64,000 nt of DNA from Denitrovibrio sp. GTDB taxonomy: Bacteria > Chrysiogenota > Deferribacteres > Deferribacterales > Geovibrionaceae. Under the pieces are notes generated by a model. The model did no database searches. It was given only the letters and a program-made list of their open reading frames with translations, and was not told the origin of the DNA. The translations under genes were made by a program, and so were the position numbers. The stretch is taken from assembly GCA_002869185.1 (NCBI GenBank), contig PKTN01000012.1, positions 1 to 64,000 of the forward strand, in the 5' to 3' direction. Of the stretch, positions 1-8,260 are shown in pieces. Every line of letters begins with the position of its first letter. The stretch's first letter is position 1.

Positions 1-36
1 CTCTTTCGAACCACCCCAACTTGTAGAGCGAAGGAT

Positions 37-65
37 GTTATAACCAATCTTGCGATCAGTGTCAA
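37..65 (-). promoter_or_regulatory. Strong sigma-70-type promoter firing out of the left edge
   Basis: On the minus strand there is TTGACA, a 17-nt spacer and TATAAC, followed by a GC-richer discriminator-like stretch. Transcription would start near position 30 and leave the window leftward. A perfect -35 box, ideal spacing and near-perfect -10 box are typical of highly expressed genes such as stable RNA operons. The served gene lies outside the window, so its identity is unknown. The box lies just beyond the aroC terminator on the same strand, which insulates the two units. Confidence 0.6.
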
Positions 66-114
66 CTAGTTATTTAAGTTTTTTTTCTAACAACTTTTTT
101 GCTCCATTTAATGG

Positions 115-160
115 GCAAAAACAACCCCCACAGTTAAGTTATCTGCGGGGGAGCGTTGTT
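115..160 (-). terminator. Rho-independent terminator after aroC
   Basis: On the minus strand a long stem pairs AACAAC...CCCCCGCAG with CTGTGGGGGTTGTT (one G-T pair, small bulge), followed by a T-rich tail. It starts about 45 nt past the aroC stop. A second, weaker T/A-rich hairpin follows at about 94-120. Confidence 0.75.
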
Positions 161-204
161 ATATCTAATTGGGCATACTAAGTCAATAAGTATTTGAAGA
201 AAAA

Positions 205-1275
205 TCACTTTTTATCAAAATACTTTGCTGAAGCCTTGTCTGCCATTATCATATCTACTACCGTAATTGCTGTCATAGCCTCTGCTACGGGTACTACACG
301 AGGAGCCACACATGGATCGTGTCTCCCTTCGGTAATTACTATCTTTTCGTTGCCATACAAATCTATACCTTTCTTAGGCACTGTTATTGAACTAGCTGGC
401 TTAACCACGAACCTAAAAACTATATCCTGACTAGAAGCCATACCGCCAAGCGTACCGCCTGCATTGTTCGAAAGGAATCCATACTTAGTAACTTCGTCAT
501 TATGCTCGCTACCACGCATCAGAGCTGCCTCAAAGCCGCTCCCAAACTCTATCCCTTTAACAGCAGGTATTGAGAGTATTGCATGTGCAAGCAGAGCGTT
601 AAGTCTATCAAAGACTGGCTCGCCCACTCCAACAGGAACTCCCTCAACAACCACCTCTACAATAGCACCGACTGAGTCACCCGCTTCGCTAGCTTCTAAT
701 ATATATTCTTCCATCTTAACTGAGGCATCTAGGTCGCAAGTTCTGATGATATTATCTTCTATAACTGATAAATCCCTCTTTTCGGCTTTATGAGGACCGA
801 CCTGAGTAACATACGCTATAATCTTTATACCTGACTGAGCTAATATCTTCTTAGCTATCGCTCCAGCACACACCCTACCTATAGTCTCTCTAGCTGATGA
901 CCGTCCGCCACCTCTGTGGTCTCTGATCCCGTACTTAGAAAAATATGTAAAGTCAGCATGCCCCGGTCTAAATAAGTCTTTTACAGCATCATAGTCTCTA
1001 GACATCTGTGTTTTGTTAAAGACCATCATCATAATAGGGGTTCCTGTGGTCTTACCTTCGAATATACCACTATATATCTCAACGGCATCAGCCTCGTCTC
1101 TTGGTGTAGAGACTTTACTCTGCCCAGGTCTTCTTCTGTTTAGCTCCATTTGAATCTCTTCGACTGAGATCTCTACCAACGGGGGGCAACCATCAAGTAT
1201 GACGCCGACCGCCTTACCGTGACTCTCACCGAATGTTGTTATCGTAAAATTCTGTCCGAATGTATTTCCTGCCAT
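205..1275 (-). CDS. aroC: Chorismate synthase
   Basis: Last enzyme of the shikimate pathway: it converts 5-enolpyruvylshikimate 3-phosphate to chorismate using reduced FMN without net redox change. The 356-residue length is normal. The N-terminal GESHG signature (about residues 16-20), the [10 protein letters not shown] stretch in the first third, and the C-terminal RHDPCVAPR segment are all present. The ATG is preceded by AAGGAG at good spacing. It appears monocistronic, with its own terminator. Chorismate made here is the substrate of MqnA, encoded near 57 kb, which starts the futalosine menaquinone route. An 8-bp hairpin lies just upstream of the ribosome binding site. Confidence 0.97.
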   Translation of the reverse strand: MAGNTFGQNFTITTFGESHGKAVGVILDGCPPLVEISVEEIQMELNRRRPGQSKVSTPRDEADAVEIYSGIFEGKTTGTPIMMMVFNKTQMSRDYDAVKDLFRPGHADFTYFSKYGIRDHRGGGRSSARETIGRVCAGAIAKKILAQSGIKIIAYVTQVGPHKAEKRDLSVIEDNIIRTCDLDASVKMEEYILEASEAGDSVGAIVEVVVEGVPVGVGEPVFDRLNALLAHAILSIPAVKGIEFGSGFEAALMRGSEHNDEVTKYGFLSNNAGGTLGGMASSQDIVFRFVVKPASSITVPKKGIDLYGNEKIVITEGRHDPCVAPRVVPVAEAMTAITVVDMIMADKASAKYFDKK

Positions 1276-1290
1276 TGTTTTCTCCTTTAT

Positions 1291-1313
1291 AAATTTTGCG
1301 TCCTACAAAATTT
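1291..1313 (-). promoter_or_regulatory. Hairpin in the aroC leader
   Basis: Perfect 8-bp arms, AAATTTTG and CAAAATTT, enclose a 7-nt loop (TAGGACG on the transcribed strand). It sits directly upstream of the aroC ribosome binding site. A hairpin downstream of lon (5326-5350) has the same loop size and almost the same loop, TAGGACA. Function unknown; it could be a dispersed palindromic repeat or a leader control element. Confidence 0.35.
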
Positions 1314-1419
1314 AATATGTGGTGCATCTTGCAAATTAAATACGAACTAAATACTCCTACCAACGGAAGGCGAAGCAATAGGTTGCACAAATTATCAACT
1401 CGAAGTAAGCCACAGAATG

Positions 1420-2010
1420 CTAATCCTGAAGAACTTCTCCAGCTCCAATTTTAAAGTGTTTACCACTATTTACGTCTTCACACATGCAAGGTTGAATCTC
1501 TCCACTATCTTCATATCCGTTCGATTCCCAAGTACCTTGTATGTAATCCTTCATGAAATATATTCTTTTAAGCCATTTACAGCTTTTATATCCCCAAAGG
1601 TTCGGGATGACCATCCTTATTGGACCGCCATATTCGAATTCTATCTCTTCATCTGCTACATGGGTACATATAAGGATACGTGGATTGTCCATATCCTCTG
1701 CCCATATCGCAGTATTATAACCACCATAGCTCTCAGTATAAACATATTTATACTCGCCAGGATTCGCCCAGCTAACAAAATCAGCCCAGCTAATCCCCTG
1801 CCAGTCAGCACGCACCGACCATTTTGAAACAGATGTCAGCCTGCTGTTAATTTTCTTTTGTTGAAACATGGTTAAAAAATCGTCTATCTGATATTTGCCA
1901 GCCTTATCTGTTTCGCCACCAATTTGTATAGTATAGTCTTGCCTCTCGGGAACCGCTTTTAGTTTCTCAATATTAAAGACAGGACATTTCACGCTTCTAA
2001 GAAATCCCAT
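1420..2010 (-). CDS. Sulfite oxidase-fold molybdopterin-binding protein, no signal peptide
   Basis: A 196-residue protein of the oxidoreductase molybdopterin-binding family (sulfite oxidase/MsrP fold). Visible signatures are WSVRADWQG near residue 65, an ESYGGY segment near 92, and the strongly conserved GGPIRMVIPNLWGYKS block near 130-145. There is no signal peptide or Tat motif, so it is probably cytoplasmic, and there is no dimerisation or heme domain. In MsrP and sulfite oxidase the Mo-ligating cysteine sits just before the tryptophan-serine motif (CVxxWS); here that position reads SVSKWS, a serine. A Cys pair (CMC) lies near the C terminus. It ends a three-gene operon with crcB and a DUF190 gene (gaps 9 and 11 nt). 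The substrate cannot be told. Confidence 0.8.
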   Translation of the reverse strand: MGFLRSVKCPVFNIEKLKAVPERQDYTIQIGGETDKAGKYQIDDFLTMFQQKKINSRLTSVSKWSVRADWQGISWADFVSWANPGEYKYVYTESYGGYNTAIWAEDMDNPRILICTHVADEEIEFEYGGPIRMVIPNLWGYKSCKWLKRIYFMKDYIQGTWESNGYEDSGEIQPCMCEDVNSGKHFKIGAGEVLQD

Positions 2011-2021
2011 ATCAACCTCTT

Positions 2022-2342
2022 CTATAGATAAGCAACGACTTCGATGTTCTCCATAGTTATAAGTCCACCACCAACCATCTCTTTCAGTTTCGGTAGAATC
2101 TTCATAATCTTCTCTTCGCTATCTACGACATGAATAACTATTGGTAAATTGTCTGAGAGTGCGAGAGATCTGCTTGATCTAATAACGGCACTCTTGCCAT
2201 AACCATACATACATCTTTGTACTGTTGCTCCAGCAATACCGTTCTCGTGGCAGACATTAACCAATGCCTTGTATAAAGGCAGACCATCAAAAACATCTGA
2301 GCCACCAATATATATTTTTAGTTGTTTATTAATACCGTTCAT
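2022..2342 (-). CDS. DUF190 family PII-like protein
   Basis: A 106-residue protein of the DUF190 family, whose members have a ferredoxin-like, PII-related fold and are often encoded beside the fluoride channel CrcB. Seen here are the N-terminal KIYIGGSD strand, the GIAGATVQRCMYGYG segment and the IVIHVVDSEEKI strand typical of the family. AGGAG precedes the ATG. It lies between crcB and the molybdopterin protein, with short gaps. A nucleotide-sensing or channel-regulating role is inferred from the fold and context only. Confidence 0.85.
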   Translation of the reverse strand: MNGINKQLKIYIGGSDVFDGLPLYKALVNVCHENGIAGATVQRCMYGYGKSAVIRSSRSLALSDNLPIVIHVVDSEEKIMKILPKLKEMVGGGLITMENIEVVAYL

Positions 2343-2351
2343 AACGACTCC

Positions 2352-2720
2352 TTACATTCTTGCTATCAGGATACCAATAAAGGCAGCCGACAGACTAAGG
2401 ACTAGATTACCCATTATATATATAATGGCAGACGTGTAAGCCCCATCCTCTATTAAGTATAGTGATTCTACTGAAAAGGTCGAAAAAGTTGTAAATGCAC
2501 CAAGAAAACCAACTGCTATAAAAAAACGCATATTCTCACTAATAGCTAGTTTTTCCACCGAAAGAGTAAATATTAAACCTAACAAGAATGACCCTATAAT
2601 ATTTACCATAAGTGTTCCATAAGGAATTTTATTACCTAATAACACTGCTGATCCCTTGGAAACGTAGTATCTTGAGACAGCTCCAAGGAAACCGCCCATC
2701 CCTATTAACAAAATTTTCAT
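2352..2720 (-). CDS. crcB: Fluoride ion channel CrcB/FluC
   Basis: Small membrane protein (122 residues, four predicted transmembrane helices) that exports fluoride as a dual-topology dimer. The family signatures GGFLGAVSRYYVS (N terminus), GTLMVNIIGSFLLG and GFLGAFTTFSTFSVE are all present. It heads the crcB-DUF190-molybdoprotein operon. Only 34 nt separate its start from the divergent gene at 2755, so a fluoride riboswitch does not fit upstream. GAAGG precedes the ATG. Confidence 0.95.
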   Translation of the reverse strand: MKILLIGMGGFLGAVSRYYVSKGSAVLLGNKIPYGTLMVNIIGSFLLGLIFTLSVEKLAISENMRFFIAVGFLGAFTTFSTFSVESLYLIEDGAYTSAIIYIMGNLVLSLSAAFIGILIARM

Positions 2721-2754
2721 TTACATACCTTCATTTAAACCTTATATAAAAAAG

Positions 2755-3012
2755 ATGGAATATCTACAAGGCGTTTTTGCCATTTGTTTAGTAGCTTTTA
2801 TTTTGAACTTACCTTTTGGCTGGTTAAGGACATATACTAGAAAGTTCTCAATAGCCTGGGCAGTGTGCATTCATGCACCAATACCAATAGTAGCATTTAT
2901 CAGAATATATACCCATACTGATTGGATTTATATTCCATTATTTTTTATTTTTTCTATAGCTGGTCAAATAGTTGGTTCTAGACTCAAAAATAAAATATCT
3001 AAATCTTCTTAA
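2755..3012 (+). CDS. Conserved small integral membrane protein
   Basis: An 85-residue hydrophobic protein with about three membrane segments (roughly residues 5-22, 32-50 and 58-75) and a basic C terminus. The LPFGWLR and HAPIPIVAFIRI segments resemble uncharacterised small membrane proteins I associate with Deferribacterota and Geobacter-like bacteria, but no function is known. It is divergent from crcB and its 3' end overlaps the convergent copA end by 14 nt. The ribosome binding site is weak. The protein-like composition and transmembrane pattern support a real gene. Confidence 0.6.
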   Translation: MEYLQGVFAICLVAFILNLPFGWLRTYTRKFSIAWAVCIHAPIPIVAFIRIYTHTDWIYIPLFFIFSIAGQIVGSRLKNKISKSS

Positions 3013-5176
3013 TTTTTAACCTTAGAGAATTTGTAACAACACTCACAGATGAGAACGCCATAGCGGCACCCGCAAACATTGGCGAAAGTTGTATGCCGAA
3101 AACAGGATAAAACACTCCAGCAGCGAGTGGAATCAAAGCTATGTTGTAAAAAAATGCCCAGAACAAATTCTGCTTGATTATCGACAGAGTGAAGCATGAC
3201 AGGTTAATAGCCTTAACTATACGACCTGTGCTATCGCCAAGTATAGTAATGTCACCAGACTGCATCGCAACATCTGTTCCGCCACTCATGGCAAATCCTA
3301 CATCACTCGCAGCAAGAGCAGCAGCATCATTAACACCGTCACCTACCATAGCGACGATATCACCCTTTGATCTGTAATCTTGTAATATCTCAAGTTTGCC
3401 TTGAGGGCTTATACCACTATATGTTTCTGATATACCTATCTTATCCGCTACGATCTTTACTGCCTTTTCATTATCACCTGAAACAATTACTGGTGTAATA
3501 CCTTTCTTTTTAAGCGCTTGGATAGTCGCAGAAGCATCTTCTTTAACTGTGTCTGTTATTCCAAACATTCCTACATATTCTGAATCAATGGCTATATATA
3601 CCCTCGAACCGCTAAAGGCAGAGTCTTTGACATTTATGCCTTGTCTATCTAGGTACTCTTTTTTACCAGCGTATATTTTTTTACCATTAACAAGAGCCGT
3701 CACACCTTCACCGTCATGGTTTTCAAAATCTATCGCCTCTATAATATCAACATCGTTATCTTTTGCATAATCAACTATTGAATTTGCTAGTGGGTGGTCT
3801 GACAGAGCCTCAAGTGAAGCCGCACAAGATAAGAACTCTTTTTTAGCTAGTCCGTCTTCAATTTCACACACCTCAACCTGCAAATCACCTGTTGTAAGCG
3901 TGCCTGTTTTATCAAAGATTATCCTATTTACCTTACAAGCCTTCTCTAGCGTCTCACCATTCTTAACTAATATACCATTTGATGCACCACGACCGGTACT
4001 CACCATAACAGCGGTAGGAGTTGCAAGCCCCATGGCACAGGGACAAGCGACGATTAGAACTGACACAAAAGCGAGAAGAGAATTCGCAAGTAAAGGAGCG
4101 GGTCCAAAAAAGAACCATACTAAGAATGTTACGCAAGCGATAACTAAAACAGTGGGAACAAAAACTGAAGAGACCTGATCCGCCATACGTTGCACTTTAG
4201 GTTTAGAGGCTGTGGCTGATTTAACAGTATTTATTATTCCAGCAAGAACAGTCTCGTTGCCGATCGTCTTAGCACTGTAAATTACTGTTCCCGAAGTTAG
4301 GACTGTCCCTGCGTACACAGTATCCCCAGCTCTCTTAGAGACTGGAACAGACTCACCTGTTAGCATAGACTCGTCAGCTCGACCTTGACCTTCGAGCACT
4401 TCACCGTCAACAGCTATAGCTCCACCGGGTTTCACTCTTATCTTGTCATCTATACGCAAGAGGCTAGCTGGAACTTCCTTCTCTCCATCCTCGTCAATAA
4501 GATAGGCTGTCTTTGGGGCGAGATTTAATAGAGCTTCGATAGCTCCTTTTGCACGTTTTTTTGCACGCGCCTCCATCGTCCTACCTAAAAGTATAAAAGA
4601 TATAATCACACAAGCCGCATCATAATAGACAAAGTAGTTACCACGGCTTTTGAAGTATTCAGCGAAAATGGTTACAAAAACTGAATATGTGAAAGCAGAT
4701 AGGGTTCCCACTGCCAAAAGAGTGTTCATGTCAGAAGTGCGGTTTTTAAGATTTTTCCATGCAACTCGATAAAATATATCTCCACCAAAGACCATAACCG
4801 ACAGGGTTAAAACTAAAAGTATATAAAAAAGATAGCTTTCGATAGCCGGTATTTTCACCATAGAGAGAGTAAAGACGATCAATGACAACGGAGCCGCTAT
4901 CATAAGCTTTTTAGCATAATATGAGCTTGTCTCGTCTTGTAGAGTATCTTGATCAACGCCTTTGAACTCATAGCCTATACGCTCAACCTCTTCGCCAATC
5001 TGCTCTATACCTAAGACATCAGGGTTATATGAAACAAGGGCTGAATTAGTGGCGAGATTGACTATAACCGATTCAATACCTTCGGCTTTTTGAAGTTTCT
5101 TCTCGACGCGGCGTACACATGCGGCACACATCATGCCACCTATATTTATATTCTGATCTATAAGTTTTTCGGACAT
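2999..5176 (-). CDS. copA: Copper-translocating P1B-type ATPase CopA
   Basis: Inner-membrane pump that exports Cu(I) from the cytoplasm using ATP. Order of parts: one heavy-metal-associated domain with CAAC (residues 17-20), about eight membrane helices, TGES in the actuator domain, the CPC ion site, DKTGT phosphorylation site, a DHPLA motif of the nucleotide domain, and GDGVNDAAAL. The YN pair in the seventh helix and MxxSS in the eighth are the Cu(I) signature. I place the start at the ATG with AGGAG upstream (725 residues). A longer frame would add 22 residues, but those read through the hairpin at 5205-5240. The stop is TAG. Confidence 0.93.
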   Translation of the reverse strand: MSEKLIDQNINIGGMMCAACVRRVEKKLQKAEGIESVIVNLATNSALVSYNPDVLGIEQIGEEVERIGYEFKGVDQDTLQDETSSYYAKKLMIAAPLSLIVFTLSMVKIPAIESYLFYILLVLTLSVMVFGGDIFYRVAWKNLKNRTSDMNTLLAVGTLSAFTYSVFVTIFAEYFKSRGNYFVYYDAACVIISFILLGRTMEARAKKRAKGAIEALLNLAPKTAYLIDEDGEKEVPASLLRIDDKIRVKPGGAIAVDGEVLEGQGRADESMLTGESVPVSKRAGDTVYAGTVLTSGTVIYSAKTIGNETVLAGIINTVKSATASKPKVQRMADQVSSVFVPTVLVIACVTFLVWFFFGPAPLLANSLLAFVSVLIVACPCAMGLATPTAVMVSTGRGASNGILVKNGETLEKACKVNRIIFDKTGTLTTGDLQVEVCEIEDGLAKKEFLSCAASLEALSDHPLANSIVDYAKDNDVDIIEAIDFENHDGEGVTALVNGKKIYAGKKEYLDRQGINVKDSAFSGSRVYIAIDSEYVGMFGITDTVKEDASATIQALKKKGITPVIVSGDNEKAVKIVADKIGISETYSGISPQGKLEILQDYRSKGDIVAMVGDGVNDAAALAASDVGFAMSGGTDVAMQSGDITILGDSTGRIVKAINLSCFTLSIIKQNLFWAFFYNIALIPLAAGVFYPVFGIQLSPMFAGAAMAFSSVSVVTNSLRLKIKKI

Positions 5177-5204
5177 ACTAAAATACTCCTTTGCAGAGTT
5201 TAAT

Positions 5205-5240
5205 ATAAGAAAAGGCTCCCTTTCTTCAAGAGAGCCTTTC
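5205..5240 (-). terminator. Terminator between the lon region and copA
   Basis: Stem AAAGGCTC/GAGCCTTT, extended past one mismatch, followed on the minus strand by a T-rich tail (TTTTCTTATATT). It lies 24 nt beyond the stop of the second lon 3' end, and so looks like the original lon terminator. It also rules out the upstream copA start. Confidence 0.7.
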
Positions 5241-5263
5241 ATATTTATATTTTTTTATACTGC

Positions 5264-5314
5264 TTAGTCTAATAAAGCGTGTTCGATTACCTCTTCAAAC
5301 TGGTCAACATAAAC
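5264..5314 (-). repeat. Second copy of the lon 3' end
   Basis: This 51-nt stretch encodes VYVDQFEEVIEHALLD and a TAA stop. It matches the last 16 codons of lon (5458-5508) at 15 of 16 residues and 44 of 51 nucleotides. Most differences near the end are synonymous (GCT for GCA, TTA TTA for CTA CTA, GAC for GAT, TAA for TAG). It is separated from lon by 143 bp and has no upstream lon sequence. It probably represents the original lon end displaced by an integration or recombination that brought a new tail. Confidence 0.75.
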
Positions 5315-5457
5315 TAATAACCATTTTTTTTTGCTGTCCTAGCAAAAAAATAATCACTACGCCAGAACAAGTACAGGCTACGTTCCCACTCCTCTGAAAC
5401 CTACGCAGAGTAAATCTGCTTCGGTTCGTTACGTGAGGCACATCATGTGCCTAAATA
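5315..5457. other. Structured insert between the two lon ends
   Basis: 143 bp with no open frame of note but dense with inverted repeats. At 5326-5350 is a perfect 9-bp stem TTTTTTTGC/GCAAAAAAA with a 7-nt loop. At 5405-5419 is GCAGA...TCTGC. At 5434-5450 is AGGCACAT-C-ATGTGCCT just after the lon stop. The first hairpin could end lon transcripts. The stretch is bounded by the duplicated lon ends, so it may be the remnant of a small integrated element. Confidence 0.5.
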
Positions 5458-7794
5458 CTAATCTAGTAGTGCGTGTTCGATTACCTCTTCAAACTGGCTA
5501 ACATAAACTATTTCTAATGCGTTTTTAGCGTATTTTGGCAGGTTCCTGAGATCTTTCTCGTTCTTTGCAGGGACAAGTACCTTTTCAATACCGTGCCTCT
5601 TTGCAGCGAGTAATTTCTCTTTCAGACCGCCAATAGGGAGTACTTTACCAGTAATTGTAATCTCACCAGTCATAGCAACCTTTTTATTAACCTTGCGACC
5701 TGTAAAACATGAGACGAGCGCTGTAGCCATTGTTATACCCGCAGATGGTCCATCTTTAGGTATTGCACCCGCAGGTGCATGGATATGTATGTCAAGTTTT
5801 TCAAAATCTTCTGGATCTATATCAAACTTGTCACCAATAGTACGAACATAAGTAAAAGCAGCTCTGGCAGATTCTTTCATTACGTCACCAAGCTGACCAG
5901 TAACATTCAACACGCCCTTCCCTTTGAACTTAGTACACTCAACAAAAAGCACTTCACCACCGACAGGTGTCCATGCAAGCCCTGTAACTGTTCCAACCTC
6001 GTTCTCTTTAAGCTCTTCGTCACCAGTAAACTTCTCAGGTCCGAGATATTTCTCAAGAGCCTTATCTGTAACCATAAATGATTTACGCTTATCACCTTCA
6101 GCGATCTTTCGACCTATCTTGCGGAAGACTGTTCCAATAGTGCGTTCAAGGTTTCTAAGCCCACTCTCTCTGGTGTACCCAGATATAAGTGCGGACAATG
6201 AATTTTTAGAAAATCTTAACTCGTAGTCATCAAGACCATTCTCGCTCTTTTGCCTTGGTATAAGATACTTCTCAGCTATTTTAACCTTCTCTTCCTCGGT
6301 ATACCCAGGAATCTGAATCATCTCCATCCTGTCCAAAAGGGCAGCAGGAATTGGATCGAGATAGTTAGCAGTTGTGATGAACATCACCTTAGACAAGTCG
6401 AGAGGAACGCCCATATAGTGATCCACAAAATTGACGTTTTGTACTGGGTCAAGAACCTCGAGAAGTGCACTCGATGGGTCACATCTGAAATCTGAACCAA
6501 GTTTATCTATTTCGTCCAGCATAAAGACTGGGTTATTTGACCCTGCTGTCTTCATACCCTGAATTATTTTACCAGGTAACGCACCTATATATGTACGTCT
6601 GTGACCTCTAATCTCTGCCTCGTCACGTACTCCACCAAGAGACATGCGGACATACTTACGCCCCATCGCTCTGGCGACAGACATGCCGAGAGATGTTTTA
6701 CCAACCCCAGGAGGTCCAACAAGGCAAAGGATAGGAGACTTCATATCTGTTTTAAGCTTACGAAGTGCTAAGAAATCGAGGATTCTGTCTTTAACCTCAT
6801 CCAGTCCAAAGTGGTCTTCGTCTAGAATAGCTTTAGACTCTTTTATATCCAGCTTGTCCTTTGTCGTTTTGCTCCAAGGAACCTCTATCATCCAGTCGAG
6901 ATAAGTTCTAGCGACTGTTGACTCAGCTGAGTCTTGATGCATTTTAGAAAGTCTGTCGAGTTGCTTCATCGCCTCTTCGTTAACCTTCTTTGGCATCTTA
7001 CATTTCTTAATTTTCTTTCGATATTCTTCCATCTCAGCGGAGAAATCATCCTCTTCGCCAAGCTCTTTTTTAATAGCTTTTAATTGCTCACGTAGAAAAT
7101 ACTCTTTCTGGCTCTTATCTATCTCGCCTCTGGCATCGTTCATAATCTTCTGCTGGACTTCTAGAATAGATATCTCTCGAGTAAGAAATTCGCCTACTTT
7201 TTTGAGCCTATCGAGCGTGTCTTCAAGCTCTAATATTTCCTGTGCTTCATCAACCTTTAAACCGAGGTTAGACACAATAATGTCAGCCAGCTTTCCAGCC
7301 TCTTCTATACTTTCAATAACAGCGATAAGATCAGGAAGCATAGGCTTACCTAATGTGACAGCATGTGCAAGTTGCTCCTTAATATGTCTAAGGAGTGCTT
7401 CACTCTCTGGATTCTCCTCTTCCTCGCCATCTTCTATCTCTTCGAATTTAACTCTATAACCTTCATCAGGCTCAAGGTGTTCGGTTATTTTCCCTCTCTT
7501 AACACCTTGAACCAAAAGCTTAATTCTATTATCAGGCATTTTAAGCATACGGAGTATAACAGCAACAGTACCTACTTCGTATATCTCATCAGTTTCTGGT
7601 TCTTCATCTGCAGGATCTTTCTGGCAAGCCAAAAAGATAAGCCTGTCTTCATTAAGCGCCTCGTTAACGGAAGCAATGCTCTGGTCTCTACCCACGTATA
7701 GTGGAATAACCATATATGGGAACACAACAATGTCCCTAACCGGCAGCAATGGAAGTTGATCTGGTATATTTATTTCAGCTTCGAACTGTTCCAT
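5458..7794 (-). CDS. lon: ATP-dependent protease Lon
   Basis: Cytoplasmic serine-lysine protease that degrades misfolded and regulatory proteins. Domain order: N-terminal substrate-binding domain beginning LPLLPVRDIVVFPY, coiled helical region, AAA+ module with Walker A GPPGVGKTS (about residue 355) and Walker B VFMLDEID, then the protease domain with PKDGPSAGIT carrying the catalytic serine (about 680) and the catalytic lysine about 40 residues later in the GGLKEKLLAA region. I chose the ATG behind GAGGAGGAG (778 residues); an upstream TTG lies inside the ribosome binding site. The stop is TAG. The hsp20 gene lies 27 bp upstream on the same strand, consistent with a protein quality-control unit. 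Confidence 0.96.
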   Translation of the reverse strand: MEQFEAEINIPDQLPLLPVRDIVVFPYMVIPLYVGRDQSIASVNEALNEDRLIFLACQKDPADEEPETDEIYEVGTVAVILRMLKMPDNRIKLLVQGVKRGKITEHLEPDEGYRVKFEEIEDGEEEENPESEALLRHIKEQLAHAVTLGKPMLPDLIAVIESIEEAGKLADIIVSNLGLKVDEAQEILELEDTLDRLKKVGEFLTREISILEVQQKIMNDARGEIDKSQKEYFLREQLKAIKKELGEEDDFSAEMEEYRKKIKKCKMPKKVNEEAMKQLDRLSKMHQDSAESTVARTYLDWMIEVPWSKTTKDKLDIKESKAILDEDHFGLDEVKDRILDFLALRKLKTDMKSPILCLVGPPGVGKTSLGMSVARAMGRKYVRMSLGGVRDEAEIRGHRRTYIGALPGKIIQGMKTAGSNNPVFMLDEIDKLGSDFRCDPSSALLEVLDPVQNVNFVDHYMGVPLDLSKVMFITTANYLDPIPAALLDRMEMIQIPGYTEEEKVKIAEKYLIPRQKSENGLDDYELRFSKNSLSALISGYTRESGLRNLERTIGTVFRKIGRKIAEGDKRKSFMVTDKALEKYLGPEKFTGDEELKENEVGTVTGLAWTPVGGEVLFVECTKFKGKGVLNVTGQLGDVMKESARAAFTYVRTIGDKFDIDPEDFEKLDIHIHAPAGAIPKDGPSAGITMATALVSCFTGRKVNKKVAMTGEITITGKVLPIGGLKEKLLAAKRHGIEKVLVPAKNEKDLRNLPKYAKNALEIVYVSQFEEVIEHALLD

Positions 7795-7821
7795 TTTGCT
7801 CCTCCTCAATAATTAATAATA

Positions 7822-8241
7822 TTAAAAATCACAGTCACAATTGTCTCTGAAAATCCTAACTTCCAGAACGCCATCTTTAAGTTTCGCTTTTGTTTCACCG
7901 TCATTTACGCTAAATGGCAAGCGTAAAACACGTTTAAATTTAACTGTCTCTCGTTCAACTCGGACAAAAGTAACATTAGGTATTTTAATCTTTGGTCTAA
8001 CACCTTCTATCACTATTAAGTCATCGTATTGATAAACTGTAAAATCGTTTGTTGAAAGCCCAGCCAACTCAATAAATATGATCACTTCATCATCAGATAT
8101 CACAACATCCATAGGGGGGGTGCTGGTCTCTACGACCTCCACCTTACTAGACGATATGAATTTTATTAATTCCTCAACCTCTTTTTTCATAAGGCCGTGG
8201 ATAAACCTGATCTTCTCTAATGAGTCATAATTATCGTGCAT
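7822..8241 (-). CDS. Hsp20/alpha-crystallin family small heat-shock protein
   Basis: A 139-residue chaperone-like protein. The central alpha-crystallin domain (about residues 45-135) shows IFIELAGLS, YQYDDLIVIEGVR, the FKRVLRLPFSVN strand, and KLKDGVLEVRIF near the end, equivalent to the AxxxxGVLxV signature. It holds unfolding proteins in a soluble state without ATP. A GTG start 39 nt upstream would overlap galU; the ATG chosen has GAGGTG at good spacing and falls 19 nt after galU. It is followed by lon, so captured clients and their protease share an operon. Confidence 0.88.
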   Translation of the reverse strand: MHDNYDSLEKIRFIHGLMKKEVEELIKFISSSKVEVVETSTPPMDVVISDDEVIIFIELAGLSTNDFTVYQYDDLIVIEGVRPKIKIPNVTFVRVERETVKFKRVLRLPFSVNDGETKAKLKDGVLEVRIFRDNCDCDF

Positions 8242-8260
8242 TGACGCACCTCGTAAGGGG

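Noticed and set aside
2721..2754. Fluoride riboswitch before crcB
   Set aside because: Only 34 nt separate crcB from the divergent gene, too short for the motif, and no conserved core is seen.
5177..5242. 22-residue N-terminal extension of CopA
   Set aside because: It runs through the terminator hairpin; the ATG at 5176 has AGGAG at good spacing.
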